Source: Streptomyces sp. 2131.1 (GTDB taxonomy: Bacteria; Actinomycetota; Actinomycetes; Streptomycetales; Streptomycetaceae). From it: a stretch of 64,000 bases of DNA. A program made the translations under genes and the position numbers. The notes under the pieces were generated by a model. That model did no database searches. It had not been told where the DNA came from and was given only the letters and a program-made list of their open reading frames with translations. Shown here one piece after another: positions 45,715-53,404 of the stretch. Positions within the stretch are counted from its first letter, which is position 1, and the number at the start of each line of letters is the position of its first letter. The DNA lies in the NCBI RefSeq assembly GCF_900105515.1, contig NZ_FNSY01000001.1, positions 5,072,001 to 5,136,000 on the forward strand. Direction: 5' to 3'.

Positions 45715-46404
45715 TCAGGAGCCGTCGAGGCCGCCCGTGCAGGCGGCGCCCGGCTCGGGCGTCTGCGGCCCCTGCACGTAGTGGGCGAAGAACTGCGCCA
45801 CCCGCGGATCGTCCGCGCCGTCCACCGTGACCTGCTTGCCCCAGGCGCTCAGCATGATCGCCCCGGCCTGGTCCTTGTACGGGCTCATGAGCGAGTACGG
45901 CGTCCTCGCCACCCGGTCGGCGAGCTTCCGGACATCGGCGGAAGGCGCCTCGCCCGTGTACGTGACCCAGACCGAACCGTGCTCCAGGGCGTGCACGGCG
46001 TTCATGTCGGGGATGGCCTTCTTGTAGACCTCGCCGTCGCAGTTCATCCAGACCGGGCTGTGGTCCCCGCCGACGGGAGGCTTCATCGGGTAGTCGACGG
46101 TCTCCTCGACGTGGTTGCGGCTCAGCTTCTTCGCGTCCCAGGACTTCTCGCCCTCGATCGGCCCGGTGGCGAGGTCCTTGTCGTCCTTCTCCCCGGCGGC
46201 GGAGCCCCCGCCCTTCCCGTCGTCGCTCATCGAACGGTCCGACGACTTGTCGTCGGCCCTGTCGAGGACCGTATACGCGCCGAAGGTGACGAGCCCGGCG
46301 ACGACGACGGCGCTCAGACTCACGGCGAGCACCCGGTTGCGGCGGTCCCGCGCGCGGTCGGCGTTGCGCATCTGTTCTATGCGGGTCCTGCGATCGAAGC
46401 TCAT
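45715..46404 (-). CDS. DUF3105 membrane-anchored protein
   Basis: 229 residues: a basic cytoplasmic start (RRTRIEQMRNADRARDRR), one membrane helix (VLAVSLSAVVVAGLVTFGAY), a charged linker and an extracytoplasmic DUF3105 domain with MKPPVGGDHSPVWMNCDGEV and AVHALEHGSVWVTY. The conserved histidines and cysteine suggest metal binding, possibly copper, but no function is established. RBS GAAGGA. It is divergent from glnA2. Confidence 0.88.
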   Translation of the reverse strand: MSFDRRTRIEQMRNADRARDRRNRVLAVSLSAVVVAGLVTFGAYTVLDRADDKSSDRSMSDDGKGGGSAAGEKDDKDLATGPIEGEKSWDAKKLSRNHVEETVDYPMKPPVGGDHSPVWMNCDGEVYKKAIPDMNAVHALEHGSVWVTYTGEAPSADVRKLADRVARTPYSLMSPYKDQAGAIMLSAWGKQVTVDGADDPRVAQFFAHYVQGPQTPEPGAACTGGLDGS

Positions 46405-46485
46405 GTCGTGGATCCTTCGGGGAAGGTGCGATGAGGGGACGGGCGGAGCGCGGAATCCCGGGTGCGCGGGGCGGTGACGAGGTGG

Positions 46486-46514
46486 TCGGCGCCCGTGCAC
46501 ACCACGGGCGCCGA
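46486..46514. promoter_or_regulatory. 12-bp inverted repeat in the divergent DUF3105-glnA2 region
   Basis: TCGGCGCCCGTG-CACAC-CACGGGCGCCGA is perfect. It lies upstream of both divergent genes, where a terminator is not expected; it may be an operator or an old gene end. Confidence 0.45.
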
Positions 46515-46647
46515 TCGTAGTGGGTGGCCGCGTGCTCCATGTCACGTCGGGTGCGTAATCTGGGGGAAATCCGGGGTCGCGATACTGGAGTCTCTCCCCA
46601 GCCCCGGGAGGTGGAGCACGGACCGTCTGAACTGCAAGGATGTGGCT

Positions 46648-48009
46648 ATGGACAAGCAGCAGGAATTCGTCCTCAGGACCCTTGAGGAGCGCGACATCCG
46701 GTTCGTACGGCTGTGGTTCACCGATGTGCTCGGTTACCTCAAGTCCGTGGCCGTGGCCCCTGCCGAGCTCGAGCAGGCCTTCGACGAGGGCATCGGCTTC
46801 GACGGCTCCGCGATCGAGGGCTTCGCCCGGGTGTACGAGTCGGACATGATCGCCAAGCCGGACCCGGGGACGTTCCAGATCCTGCCGTGGCGCGCGGAGG
46901 CACCGGGCACGGCCCGTATGTTCTGCGACATCCTGATGCCGGACGGCTCGCCGTCCTTCGCGGACCCCCGCTTCGTGCTCAAGCGCATCCTGGCCAAGAC
47001 CTCGGACCTGGGCTTCACCTTCTACACCCACCCGGAGATCGAGTTCTTCCTGCTGAAGGACAAGCCGGTCGACGGCACCCGGCCCACCCCGGCCGACAGC
47101 TCCGGCTACTTCGACCACACCCCGCAGAACGTCGGCATGGACTTCCGCCGCCAGGCCATCACGATGCTCGAATCCATGGGCATCTCGGTCGAGTTCAGCC
47201 ACCACGAGGGTGCGCCGGGCCAGCAGGAGATCGACCTGCGGTACGCGGACGCGCTCTCGACCGCCGACAACATCATGACGTTCCGCCTGGTCATGAAGCA
47301 GGTCGCGCTGGAGCAGGGCGTGCAGGCGACGTTCATGCCGAAGCCGTTCTCGGAGTACCCCGGCTCGGGCATGCACACCCACCTCTCCCTCTTCGAGGGC
47401 GACCGCAACGCGTTCTACGAGTCCGGCGCGGAGTACCAGCTCTCCAAGGTCGGCCGCTCCTTCATCGCGGGCCTCCTGCGCCACGCCGCGGAGATCTCCG
47501 CCGTCACCAACCAGTGGGTCAACTCCTACAAGCGCATCTGGGGCGGCTCCTCCCGCGCCGCGGGCGCCGGCGGCGAGGCCCCCTCGTACATCTGCTGGGG
47601 CCACAACAACCGCTCCGCCCTGATCCGCGTCCCCATGTACAAGCCCGGCAAGACCGGCTCCGCCCGCGTCGAGGTCCGCTCCATCGACTCCGGCGCCAAC
47701 CCGTACCTCACGTACGCCGTCCTCCTCGCCGCCGGCCTCAAGGGCATCGAGGAGGGCTACGAACTCCCGGCCGGCGCCGACGACGACGTCTGGGCCCTCT
47801 CCGACGCGGAACGCCGCGCCATGGGCATCGAACCCCTCCCGCAGAACCTGGGCGAGGCGATCTCCCTCATGGAGAAGAGCGAGTTGGTCGCGGAAACCCT
47901 GGGTGAGCACGTCTTCGACTTCTTCCTCCGCAACAAGAAGCGCGAGTGGGAGGAGTACCGCAGCGAGGTCACGGCCTTCGAACTGAAGAACCTGCTGCCG
48001 GTGCTGTAG
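46648..48009 (+). CDS. glnA2: glutamine synthetase-like GlnA2 (gamma-glutamylpolyamine synthetase type)
   Basis: 453 residues, the length of S. coelicolor GlnA2. GS landmarks include GIGFDGSAIEGFARV, YTHPEIEFFLL, PGSGMHTHLSLF and NNRSALIRVPMY. The adenylylation segment (a Tyr in NLYDLPP) of GlnA is missing; instead it reads GYELPAGADDDVWALSD, so GlnE should not modify it. S. coelicolor GlnA2 has been reported to glutamylate polyamines rather than make glutamine; I carry that over by similarity. ATG with AAGGA. A stable hairpin follows. Confidence 0.93.
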   Translation: MDKQQEFVLRTLEERDIRFVRLWFTDVLGYLKSVAVAPAELEQAFDEGIGFDGSAIEGFARVYESDMIAKPDPGTFQILPWRAEAPGTARMFCDILMPDGSPSFADPRFVLKRILAKTSDLGFTFYTHPEIEFFLLKDKPVDGTRPTPADSSGYFDHTPQNVGMDFRRQAITMLESMGISVEFSHHEGAPGQQEIDLRYADALSTADNIMTFRLVMKQVALEQGVQATFMPKPFSEYPGSGMHTHLSLFEGDRNAFYESGAEYQLSKVGRSFIAGLLRHAAEISAVTNQWVNSYKRIWGGSSRAAGAGGEAPSYICWGHNNRSALIRVPMYKPGKTGSARVEVRSIDSGANPYLTYAVLLAAGLKGIEEGYELPAGADDDVWALSDAERRAMGIEPLPQNLGEAISLMEKSELVAETLGEHVFDFFLRNKKREWEEYRSEVTAFELKNLLPVL

Positions 48010-48050
48010 GCGCGGTTCGGCGCCCTTGAGGCGCCTGTACGTGGTTCCGG

Positions 48051-48083
48051 TTCGGGCCGACGGTGACACGCCGTCGGTCCGAA
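48051..48083 (+). terminator. hairpin terminator after glnA2
   Basis: TTCGGGCCGACGG with CCGTCGGTCCGAA (13 bp, one G-T pair), loop TGACACG. A smaller GGCGCC stem precedes it at 48019-48035. Confidence 0.7.
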
Positions 48084-48223
48084 GCCGCTTCAGGCCGATG
48101 GATCTCGTCGTCGGCCCCCATCTCCTGTCGGCTTCGCACGTGTTGGGCGTTGTGACTGCCGATGGGAGGATCAGAGCCTGTCCGCATCAGGGCGTTGACG
48201 AGGTCGAACGGTGGAGGCGTGCA

Positions 48224-49027
48224 GTGGGGCTGGGAACAGTGGTGGTCACCGGGGCGGCAGGGAATATCGGTTCATTCGTGCGCCGGGCGTTACGCGGCGA
48301 GGTGAGCCGCCTGGTCCTGCTCGACCGCGTTCCGCTCCAGGTCGAAGCCGCGAACGAGGTGGTTCGGACCGTCGATCTACGGGACGCGGCAGCCGTCGAG
48401 GCCGCGCTCGCGGGTGCGGACGCCGTGCTTCATCTGGGCGGCCTGCCGGACGAGGCACCGCTTGAGGATCTCCTGGACGCCAATGTGCTGGGCACCCACC
48501 ATGTCCTGGAAGCCGCCCGCCGTGGGGCGATCCCGCGAGTTGTGCTCGCCGGCAGCAACCGCGTGAGCGGGTTCTATCCCGTGTCCCATCGCACCGGCCC
48601 CCAGGAGCCGGTGCGACCCGACGGCCTGTACGGCGTGAGCAAGGCGGCCGTCGAGGCCCTGGGGCGGCTGTACGCGGACAAGTTCGGTGTGTCCGTGATC
48701 TGCCTGCGTATCGGCAGCTTCGAGGAGGCGCCCACCGAGTCGCGCCACCTGGCGACCTGGCTGAGCCCGCGTGATGCCGTCGGTTTCTGCCGCGCCGCGC
48801 TGACCGCTCCGCTCTCCACACGCTTTGCCACGGCGTACGCCGTCTCTGCCAACACCCGCCGCTTCTGGGAACTGCCCGGGGAATCCGAACTGGACTACAC
48901 ACCCGTCGACAACGCCGAAACACATGCGTCGCACATCCCTGACGCCGACGTCCCTGCCGACCCCGGAGCCCCGCAGGCCGGCCCGTATGCCCTGCCCGAG
49001 TTCACGTTGAAGCACATCCGGCCCTGA
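48224..49027 (+). CDS. uronate dehydrogenase-like NAD-dependent epimerase/dehydratase
   Basis: A 267-residue extended SDR: VVVTGAAGNIGSFVRRAL, DLRD, VLHLGGLPDE, YGVSKAAVEALGRLYADKFG with the Tyr-x3-Lys pair, and CLRIGSFEEAPTESRHLATW then LSPRDAVGF, a block typical of uronate dehydrogenases (aldohexuronate to aldaro-lactone). The GTG at 48224 has GGAGG upstream. The 140 bp upstream hold no other gene. Confidence 0.9.
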   Translation: MGLGTVVVTGAAGNIGSFVRRALRGEVSRLVLLDRVPLQVEAANEVVRTVDLRDAAAVEAALAGADAVLHLGGLPDEAPLEDLLDANVLGTHHVLEAARRGAIPRVVLAGSNRVSGFYPVSHRTGPQEPVRPDGLYGVSKAAVEALGRLYADKFGVSVICLRIGSFEEAPTESRHLATWLSPRDAVGFCRAALTAPLSTRFATAYAVSANTRRFWELPGESELDYTPVDNAETHASHIPDADVPADPGAPQAGPYALPEFTLKHIRP

Positions 49028-49155
49028 CCTGCCCTCGGCCCCGTGCAACTGCCCGAAACCGGGCCCGTCGGAAACCACGCGGCATCGGGAACCCGGGCCC
49101 CGCGAACGAGGCGCAGGGGGTCCCGGGCCGCGCCAGGCATCGCCGGCGGAGCCGG

Positions 49156-49827
49156 TCAGCCGGCCGACGTGTGCCGTGTCGTCTCGGCCGCCTCGGTGAG
49201 GGCGCGCTGCCTGAGAGCGCCGAACAGCTGCTGCCCGACGGCGACCACGACGTCGTCCGCGCCGACCGTCCGCCCGTCCCGGGGGACGACCTCGGCCGCG
49301 TCCCGGGCCAGGTCCGTGAGGAACACGCTCGCGATGCCGTCCAAGTCGCGGACCAGCGCCGGGACCGCCCTCACTCCCCGGCTCCCCAGCAGCCTCCTCA
49401 CCCCGGGCTCGAAGCGGTGGGCGCCGGCCACACCACTCGGAGTACGCGTCCCGCGCCGCTCGCGAAGAGACACGAGCACGCCCTCGGCGTTGCGCAGCTC
49501 GCCCAGCAAGCCGTGGAAGGCCGGGCTGTACAGGTACCAGCCCGAGCCCACCTCCACCTCGACGTTCCGGTCGATCGCCGAGATGAGGTCCTCGGGAATC
49601 AGCCTCTTCCTGCACTTCTCGGCCGCCGCTGCTCCGGCGGCGTCGATGACCTCCGTCAGCACGGTCCGCGTCACCGACGCGGCGGTCCACGCGGCGACCC
49701 GGGAGACGTGCAACGAGGTCACGTCCCTGAACACCGCCCTGACGAGATGAGGCTTGCACGGCAGGCCGGCCACGGCGGAAGAGGGCTGCGGACCGCCGCG
49801 CCCGGCGCGCGGAGGACGTGGGGTCAT
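49156..49827 (-). CDS. tandem histone-fold protein (H2A-like plus H4-like), candidate bacterial histone doublet
   Basis: 223 residues, no signal or membrane segment, start ATG at 49827 after GAGGCG. Residues 28-93 read like histone H2A: a long helix 2 (SRVAAWTAASVTRTVLTEVI then DAAGAAAAEK), the loop-2 motif KRLIP, and helix 3 EDLISAIDRN (H2A: KTRIIPRHLQLAIRND). Residues 139-205 read like H4/archaeal histones: EPGVRRLLGSRGV, DLDGIASVFLTDLARDA, GRTV, then ADDVVVAV (H4: KPAIRRLARRGGV, ETRGVLKVFLENVIRDA, RKTV, TAMDVVYAL). By-eye identity is about 30% per half. A linker of about 45 residues joins them. DNA binding is inferred. It is divergent from the YdcF gene. Confidence 0.8.
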   Translation of the reverse strand: MTPRPPRAGRGGPQPSSAVAGLPCKPHLVRAVFRDVTSLHVSRVAAWTAASVTRTVLTEVIDAAGAAAAEKCRKRLIPEDLISAIDRNVEVEVGSGWYLYSPAFHGLLGELRNAEGVLVSLRERRGTRTPSGVAGAHRFEPGVRRLLGSRGVRAVPALVRDLDGIASVFLTDLARDAAEVVPRDGRTVGADDVVVAVGQQLFGALRQRALTEAAETTRHTSAG

Positions 49828-49914
49828 CGAAGAACGCCTCGGGTTGTTCACCCCGGTGATGCTGCCACCCGGGTCCGACAGCGGGTCTCGTGGCACGCCT
49901 CGTAGGATCGGCAC

Positions 49915-50943
49915 ATGGTGGCCCTGGTACCGTCGTTCATCTGTTTCCTCCTCTTCTGTGTGGGCTTGGTACGAGACCGCCGCCGAGTGAGCAACGCGGT
50001 CCTGCTGGGCCTGTCCGTCGTCTTCGCGGTCATCGCACTCCTGCTGCACGTCGCCTCGGAGCGAGCCCAGTTGGGCCGCGACCTGGTCGTCGTGCTGCTG
50101 ACCCTCGCGGGCGTCGGTGTCGTGACGCTGGCGTGGTTCCTCATCGCCAACGGGATCACCATGGTCCGCAAAGAGGGCCGTAGCCCGGCGAACCTGCTGT
50201 CCCTGGGAGCGGGCACGGCCCTGGTCGCCCTGCTCGGGCTGCTGATCACCGCACTGGTGCTGCACACCCACACGCTTCTGGTCGTGGCGGCGACAGCGGT
50301 GGCGCTCGCCGGGTACATCGCCTTCCTGTTCCTCTGCTTCCTCGTGTACGGGAGCCTGTACGGGCGTCTGCGCATCCGGCGCCGGGCGGACTTCGTGGTG
50401 GTCCTGGGCTCGGGCCTGAGCGGCGGCACCACCGTGCCGCCGCTGCTGGCCGGCCGCCTCGACCGGGCCCGGAAGGAACACGCCAGGCTGTCGCGGAAGG
50501 GCCGGCGCCCGGTCCTGCTCACCTCGGGCGGCCAGGGGCCCGACGAGAAGGTGCCGGAGTCCCATGCGATGGCCGACTACCTGGTCGCCCAGGGCTTCTC
50601 CGCCGACCTGATCCAACGCGAGGACCGCTCGACCACCACGGACGAGAACCTGACGTTCAGCGGAGAGCTGATGGAGCGCCAGAAGCCGGATTACCGGTGC
50701 GTGATCGTCACGAACAACTACCACGTCTTCCGCACCGCGGTCACCGCCCGCCGCACCGGCATCCGGGGCCACGTGATCGGCGCCCCGACAGCCGCGTACT
50801 TCTGGCCGAGCGCCATGATCCGCGAGTTCGTCGCCCTCCTGGTCTCCTACCGCCGCACCAACGCCGTGCTCTTCCTGCTCGTCCTGCTGAGCGGCCTCTT
50901 CATCTGGTGGCTGGGGTGGCCGTCACCGGGGGCCCTCACGTAG
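49915..50943 (+). CDS. YdcF/DUF218-family membrane protein
   Basis: 342 residues: four or five N-terminal membrane helices, then a cytoplasmic or external YdcF (DUF218) domain with FVVVLGSGLSGG, ESHAMADYLVAQG, REDRSTTTDENLTFS and VTNNYHVFRTAVTAR, and a final membrane helix (LFLLVLLSGLFIWWLGW). The family includes ElyC/SanA, linked to envelope lipid-carrier metabolism. TAGGAT lies six bases before the ATG and there is no RBS (leaderless candidate). Confidence 0.9.
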   Translation: MVALVPSFICFLLFCVGLVRDRRRVSNAVLLGLSVVFAVIALLLHVASERAQLGRDLVVVLLTLAGVGVVTLAWFLIANGITMVRKEGRSPANLLSLGAGTALVALLGLLITALVLHTHTLLVVAATAVALAGYIAFLFLCFLVYGSLYGRLRIRRRADFVVVLGSGLSGGTTVPPLLAGRLDRARKEHARLSRKGRRPVLLTSGGQGPDEKVPESHAMADYLVAQGFSADLIQREDRSTTTDENLTFSGELMERQKPDYRCVIVTNNYHVFRTAVTARRTGIRGHVIGAPTAAYFWPSAMIREFVALLVSYRRTNAVLFLLVLLSGLFIWWLGWPSPGALT

Positions 50944-51393
50944 ACCTCGCCGGGCGGCGCTCGCGCCCCGGGGGCTGTCCGGTGCCCCGTTCTGCGAGAT
51001 CAGGGTGACCCACGAGTTCCGCTGCCGGACCTCGTTTCGACGCGGCGAATCGGACCCGGCGGCGAAGCGGGCGATCTTCTCGGCACCTCCGCGCGGGAGG
51101 TCCGCCAGGGCTGCCTCGGGCAGGTCCGAGAGGGCCGTGCGCAGTTGTGCCGCAAGGTCCGGAAGCAGGGTCCGGACCGTGGGCGGGACGGTCACTGTGG
51201 TGAGCAGGAGGTCGCCCTCGTAGAAGTAGGCGTCGATCAGTGGCCGGGGAGCCCCGGACGATCCGGCACCTGCACCACCTTGACGAACCCCCACGTTCGA
51301 CCTGCGTAGCAGCGTGGCCAACGCACGGGGCTGCGGCTGTCGTTCAGGTGGTCGGCTCCCCGAGGGCGGCTGATAGCTTGATCGCTCGGGCAC
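50923..51393 (-). CDS. hypothetical protein, doubtful
   Basis: An open frame of up to 156 residues. The part PLIDAYFYEGDLLLTTVTVP and LLPDLAAQLRTALSDLPEAA has natural amphipathic composition, so at least its middle may be coding. The N terminus is Gly/Ala-rich and the true start is unclear. It overlaps the end of the YdcF gene by 21 bp. On the opposite strand at 50996-51024 is a near copy of the crystallin-J1-like gene's last codons, which weakens the case. No family recognised. Confidence 0.4.
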   Translation of the reverse strand: MPERSSYQPPSGSRPPERQPQPRALATLLRRSNVGVRQGGAGAGSSGAPRPLIDAYFYEGDLLLTTVTVPPTVRTLLPDLAAQLRTALSDLPEAALADLPRGGAEKIARFAAGSDSPRRNEVRQRNSWVTLISQNGAPDSPRGASAARRGLREGPR

Positions 51394-51479
51394 CGGGGCG
51401 GGGGCATTCCGCGACCCCGGCGAAGTCGAGACGCCGCGCAGACCTGATCGGCCTGTGCGGCACGGGAGGGTATCGACAC

Positions 51480-52025
51480 GTGGATGCGCGGATGCGTTTT
51501 GTGGCCGGCAGCGCGGTGGTCGCTCTGATGCTGGTGACCGCGGGGTGCGGCGGCTCGTCCGACGAGGGCGCGAAGCGTGGCGCGAACGCCGCCGAGGGCG
51601 GCGCCGGGGCGGGTGGCCTGCCCAGTGCCGGCACCATGGCGGATATCGAGGCCTTCGTCTCCGAACGTGCGACGTGCCTCGACATGTCCCTGCGGCCCGA
51701 CGACCACGATCAGGAGTGGGTCGGCGAGGAGTGGGGCATCAAGGAACGTGCCATCTGCAACGACGGGGACCGGGCGAGCAGCAGTCTTCTGCTCGTGAAC
51801 GACATGAAGGTGTTCCAGACCCAGGCCAAGAAGCAGCGCAGGGCCTATTTCATCGGCAAGGACTTCGCCGTCTACGCCCAGGGATCGACGACGAAGGCCG
51901 CCCTCCAGGACTCGGGAATGCTGTTCCTCATCTGCAAGGACAAGGACAAGATCCCCAGCGGCTACAAGAAGGAACCGGCGCTCGTGGACGGGTGTGTCCT
52001 GACCGACTACGCCCATGGCTTCTGA
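51480..52025 (+). CDS. hypothetical lipoprotein
   Basis: 181 residues with a lipobox LVTAGC (Cys near 27), so exported and lipidated. The mature part has four further cysteines (ATCLDM, AICNDG, LICKDK, DGCVLT) that could form two disulfides. GGGAGGG precedes the GTG at 51480; an ATG at 51492 is possible. Its stop lies 13 bp before the next start, so the two are co-transcribed. No family recognised. Confidence 0.75.
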   Translation: MDARMRFVAGSAVVALMLVTAGCGGSSDEGAKRGANAAEGGAGAGGLPSAGTMADIEAFVSERATCLDMSLRPDDHDQEWVGEEWGIKERAICNDGDRASSSLLLVNDMKVFQTQAKKQRRAYFIGKDFAVYAQGSTTKAALQDSGMLFLICKDKDKIPSGYKKEPALVDGCVLTDYAHGF

Positions 52026-52038
52026 GGCCGGCCGCCCC

Positions 52039-52392
52039 ATGGACAGTCTGCGAGCAACGACCACCCTGTGGCGGCCCACCGGGCCCGAGGAGCTGGCGCT
52101 CGTACGCGAGTCGAACTGGCGCGCCTGGCCGCCCCGGCTTCCCGAGCAGCCGATCTTCTATCCGGTGCTCAACGAGGACTACGCGATCCGGATCGCGAGG
52201 GACTGGAACGTGAAGCACAGCGGCGTCGGCTACGTCACCCGGTTCGAGGTCGAGTCGGACTTCCTGAGCCGGTATCCCGTTCAGCAGGCGGGTGGGCGGA
52301 CGATCCTGGAACTGTGGGTGCCGGCTGAGGAGCTGGACGAGTTCAACGCGCACATCGTCGGTGAGATCACGGTGACCCACGAATTCCGGTGA
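52039..52392 (+). CDS. crystallin J1/ADP-ribosylation-annotated small protein
   Basis: 117 residues matching a common Streptomyces family (often labelled ADP-ribosylation/crystallin J1, without biochemical support): TTLWRPTGPEELALVRESNW, QPIFYPVLNEDYAIRIARDW, GYVTRFEV, and a C-terminal VGEITVTHEFR. An alternative ATG at 52015 overlaps the upstream lipoprotein gene. Function unknown. A perfect 16-bp hairpin follows. Confidence 0.82.
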   Translation: MDSLRATTTLWRPTGPEELALVRESNWRAWPPRLPEQPIFYPVLNEDYAIRIARDWNVKHSGVGYVTRFEVESDFLSRYPVQQAGGRTILELWVPAEELDEFNAHIVGEITVTHEFR

Positions 52393-52410
52393 CGCGCGTC
52401 CGCGTCGAGA

Positions 52411-52450
52411 GCCGTGGGCCGCGGCGGGATTTCTCGCCGCGGCCCACGGC
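52411..52450 (+). terminator. hairpin terminator
   Basis: A perfect 16-bp stem (52411-52426 with 52435-52450) with an eight-base loop GGATTTCT lies 18 bp after the crystallin-J1-like gene. Confidence 0.85.
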
Positions 52451-52632
52451 CTGATCGGTGGCGGTGGCTTCGAAGCGGGTGGTGGTCTTCGAGTCACCGG
52501 CACCGTGCCGGGCCGGAACCACGGAAATCATCTGTGGATGTCTCTCGGGCTCCGTCGGAATTCTAGGGAGCGGATCGCTGCCGATTCCATACGGGGCGCC
52601 GATTTACGGATACGTAGAAAACGTCGGGCCGG

Positions 52633-52926
52633 TCAGAAGCGCGTTGCCGGGTTCGTCCTTCCGTACGGCCAGGCGTCCACCGTCGCGGCAGTCCAGTCGA
52701 AGACCCAGCCGGGGCGCGGGCTTCCCGCTCCCCAGCCGTCCGGGCGCCGGCGGGGGAGCGGGAAGCCCGCCTGCTGGGCGGCGGTGGCCGTCGCGCAGGT
52801 CTCGCGGGCGATGCGGAGGGCGTCCGACCAGGTGTCGGCCGGCCCCGTGAAGATGTGCAGCCCGCGCTGCTCGGGCCGTCCGGAGTTCCTTATCGGGACG
52901 TTGACCTGGTAGTAGGCCTGGGCCAT
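52633..52926 (-). CDS. small hypothetical protein (97 residues)
   Basis: ATG at 52926 with GAGGAG nine bases upstream. It is a soluble single-domain protein: AYYQVNVPIRNSGRPEQRGL, then TWSDALRIARETCATATAAQ and a tryptophan-rich end GWVFDWTAATVDAWPYG. I know no function. It stands alone between a terminator and a long non-coding region. Confidence 0.7.
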   Translation of the reverse strand: MAQAYYQVNVPIRNSGRPEQRGLHIFTGPADTWSDALRIARETCATATAAQQAGFPLPRRRPDGWGAGSPRPGWVFDWTAATVDAWPYGRTNPATRF

Positions 52927-53404
52927 GGCACAGTCTCCTCGGTCCGTAGAGCGGTTGCCGGCCGGGCTGCGCCACCGTATGAAGCCGCCCGGGCCGCGAA
53001 TATCCGGAACGGACGATCACCTATACGTATCCCGGGCTGCCGGCCGCACCCCCGGGTGCGCCGGGTTTTCTGCGTATACGTGGATCCGCCCCCCTGATGT
53101 AACGGCGAGCCCGATGCCTCTAGGGTCCGGTGCGGGCGGCACCGCCGGGCGTGACCCGTGTCCCGAAAGGGCGTGAGGTGTCGCCTTTTCGCTTGGTTTC
53201 CATTCAACAGGAATACCGCGGGCTCTGTTGAGAAATATTTCCGATGTCTGCGTCTTGAAATCCCTTCGATCGCTGGGCAATAGTTCCGTTCGCGGCGAGT
53301 CAATGACTTTCCGTCAGCCAGAAACCGCCTTCGCCGGTGCGTTGTCCACGCATTCCGGCGTACACCCCCCTTGAGTTTCTGGCTGCCCATCAGAAGGGAT
53401 CAAC
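52927..53404 (+). promoter_or_regulatory. 478-bp intergenic region and leader of the secreted protease
   Basis: The region is less GC-rich than its surroundings around 53170-53330, as promoter regions often are. The best hexamers are TTGAAA near 53255 with CAATAG 17 bp on (weak). CAGCCAGAAAC (53315-53325) and GTTTCTGGCTG (53375-53385) form a perfect 11-bp stem with a 49-nt loop, ending seven bases before the AAGGGA ribosome site. No gene is seen. Confidence 0.5.
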
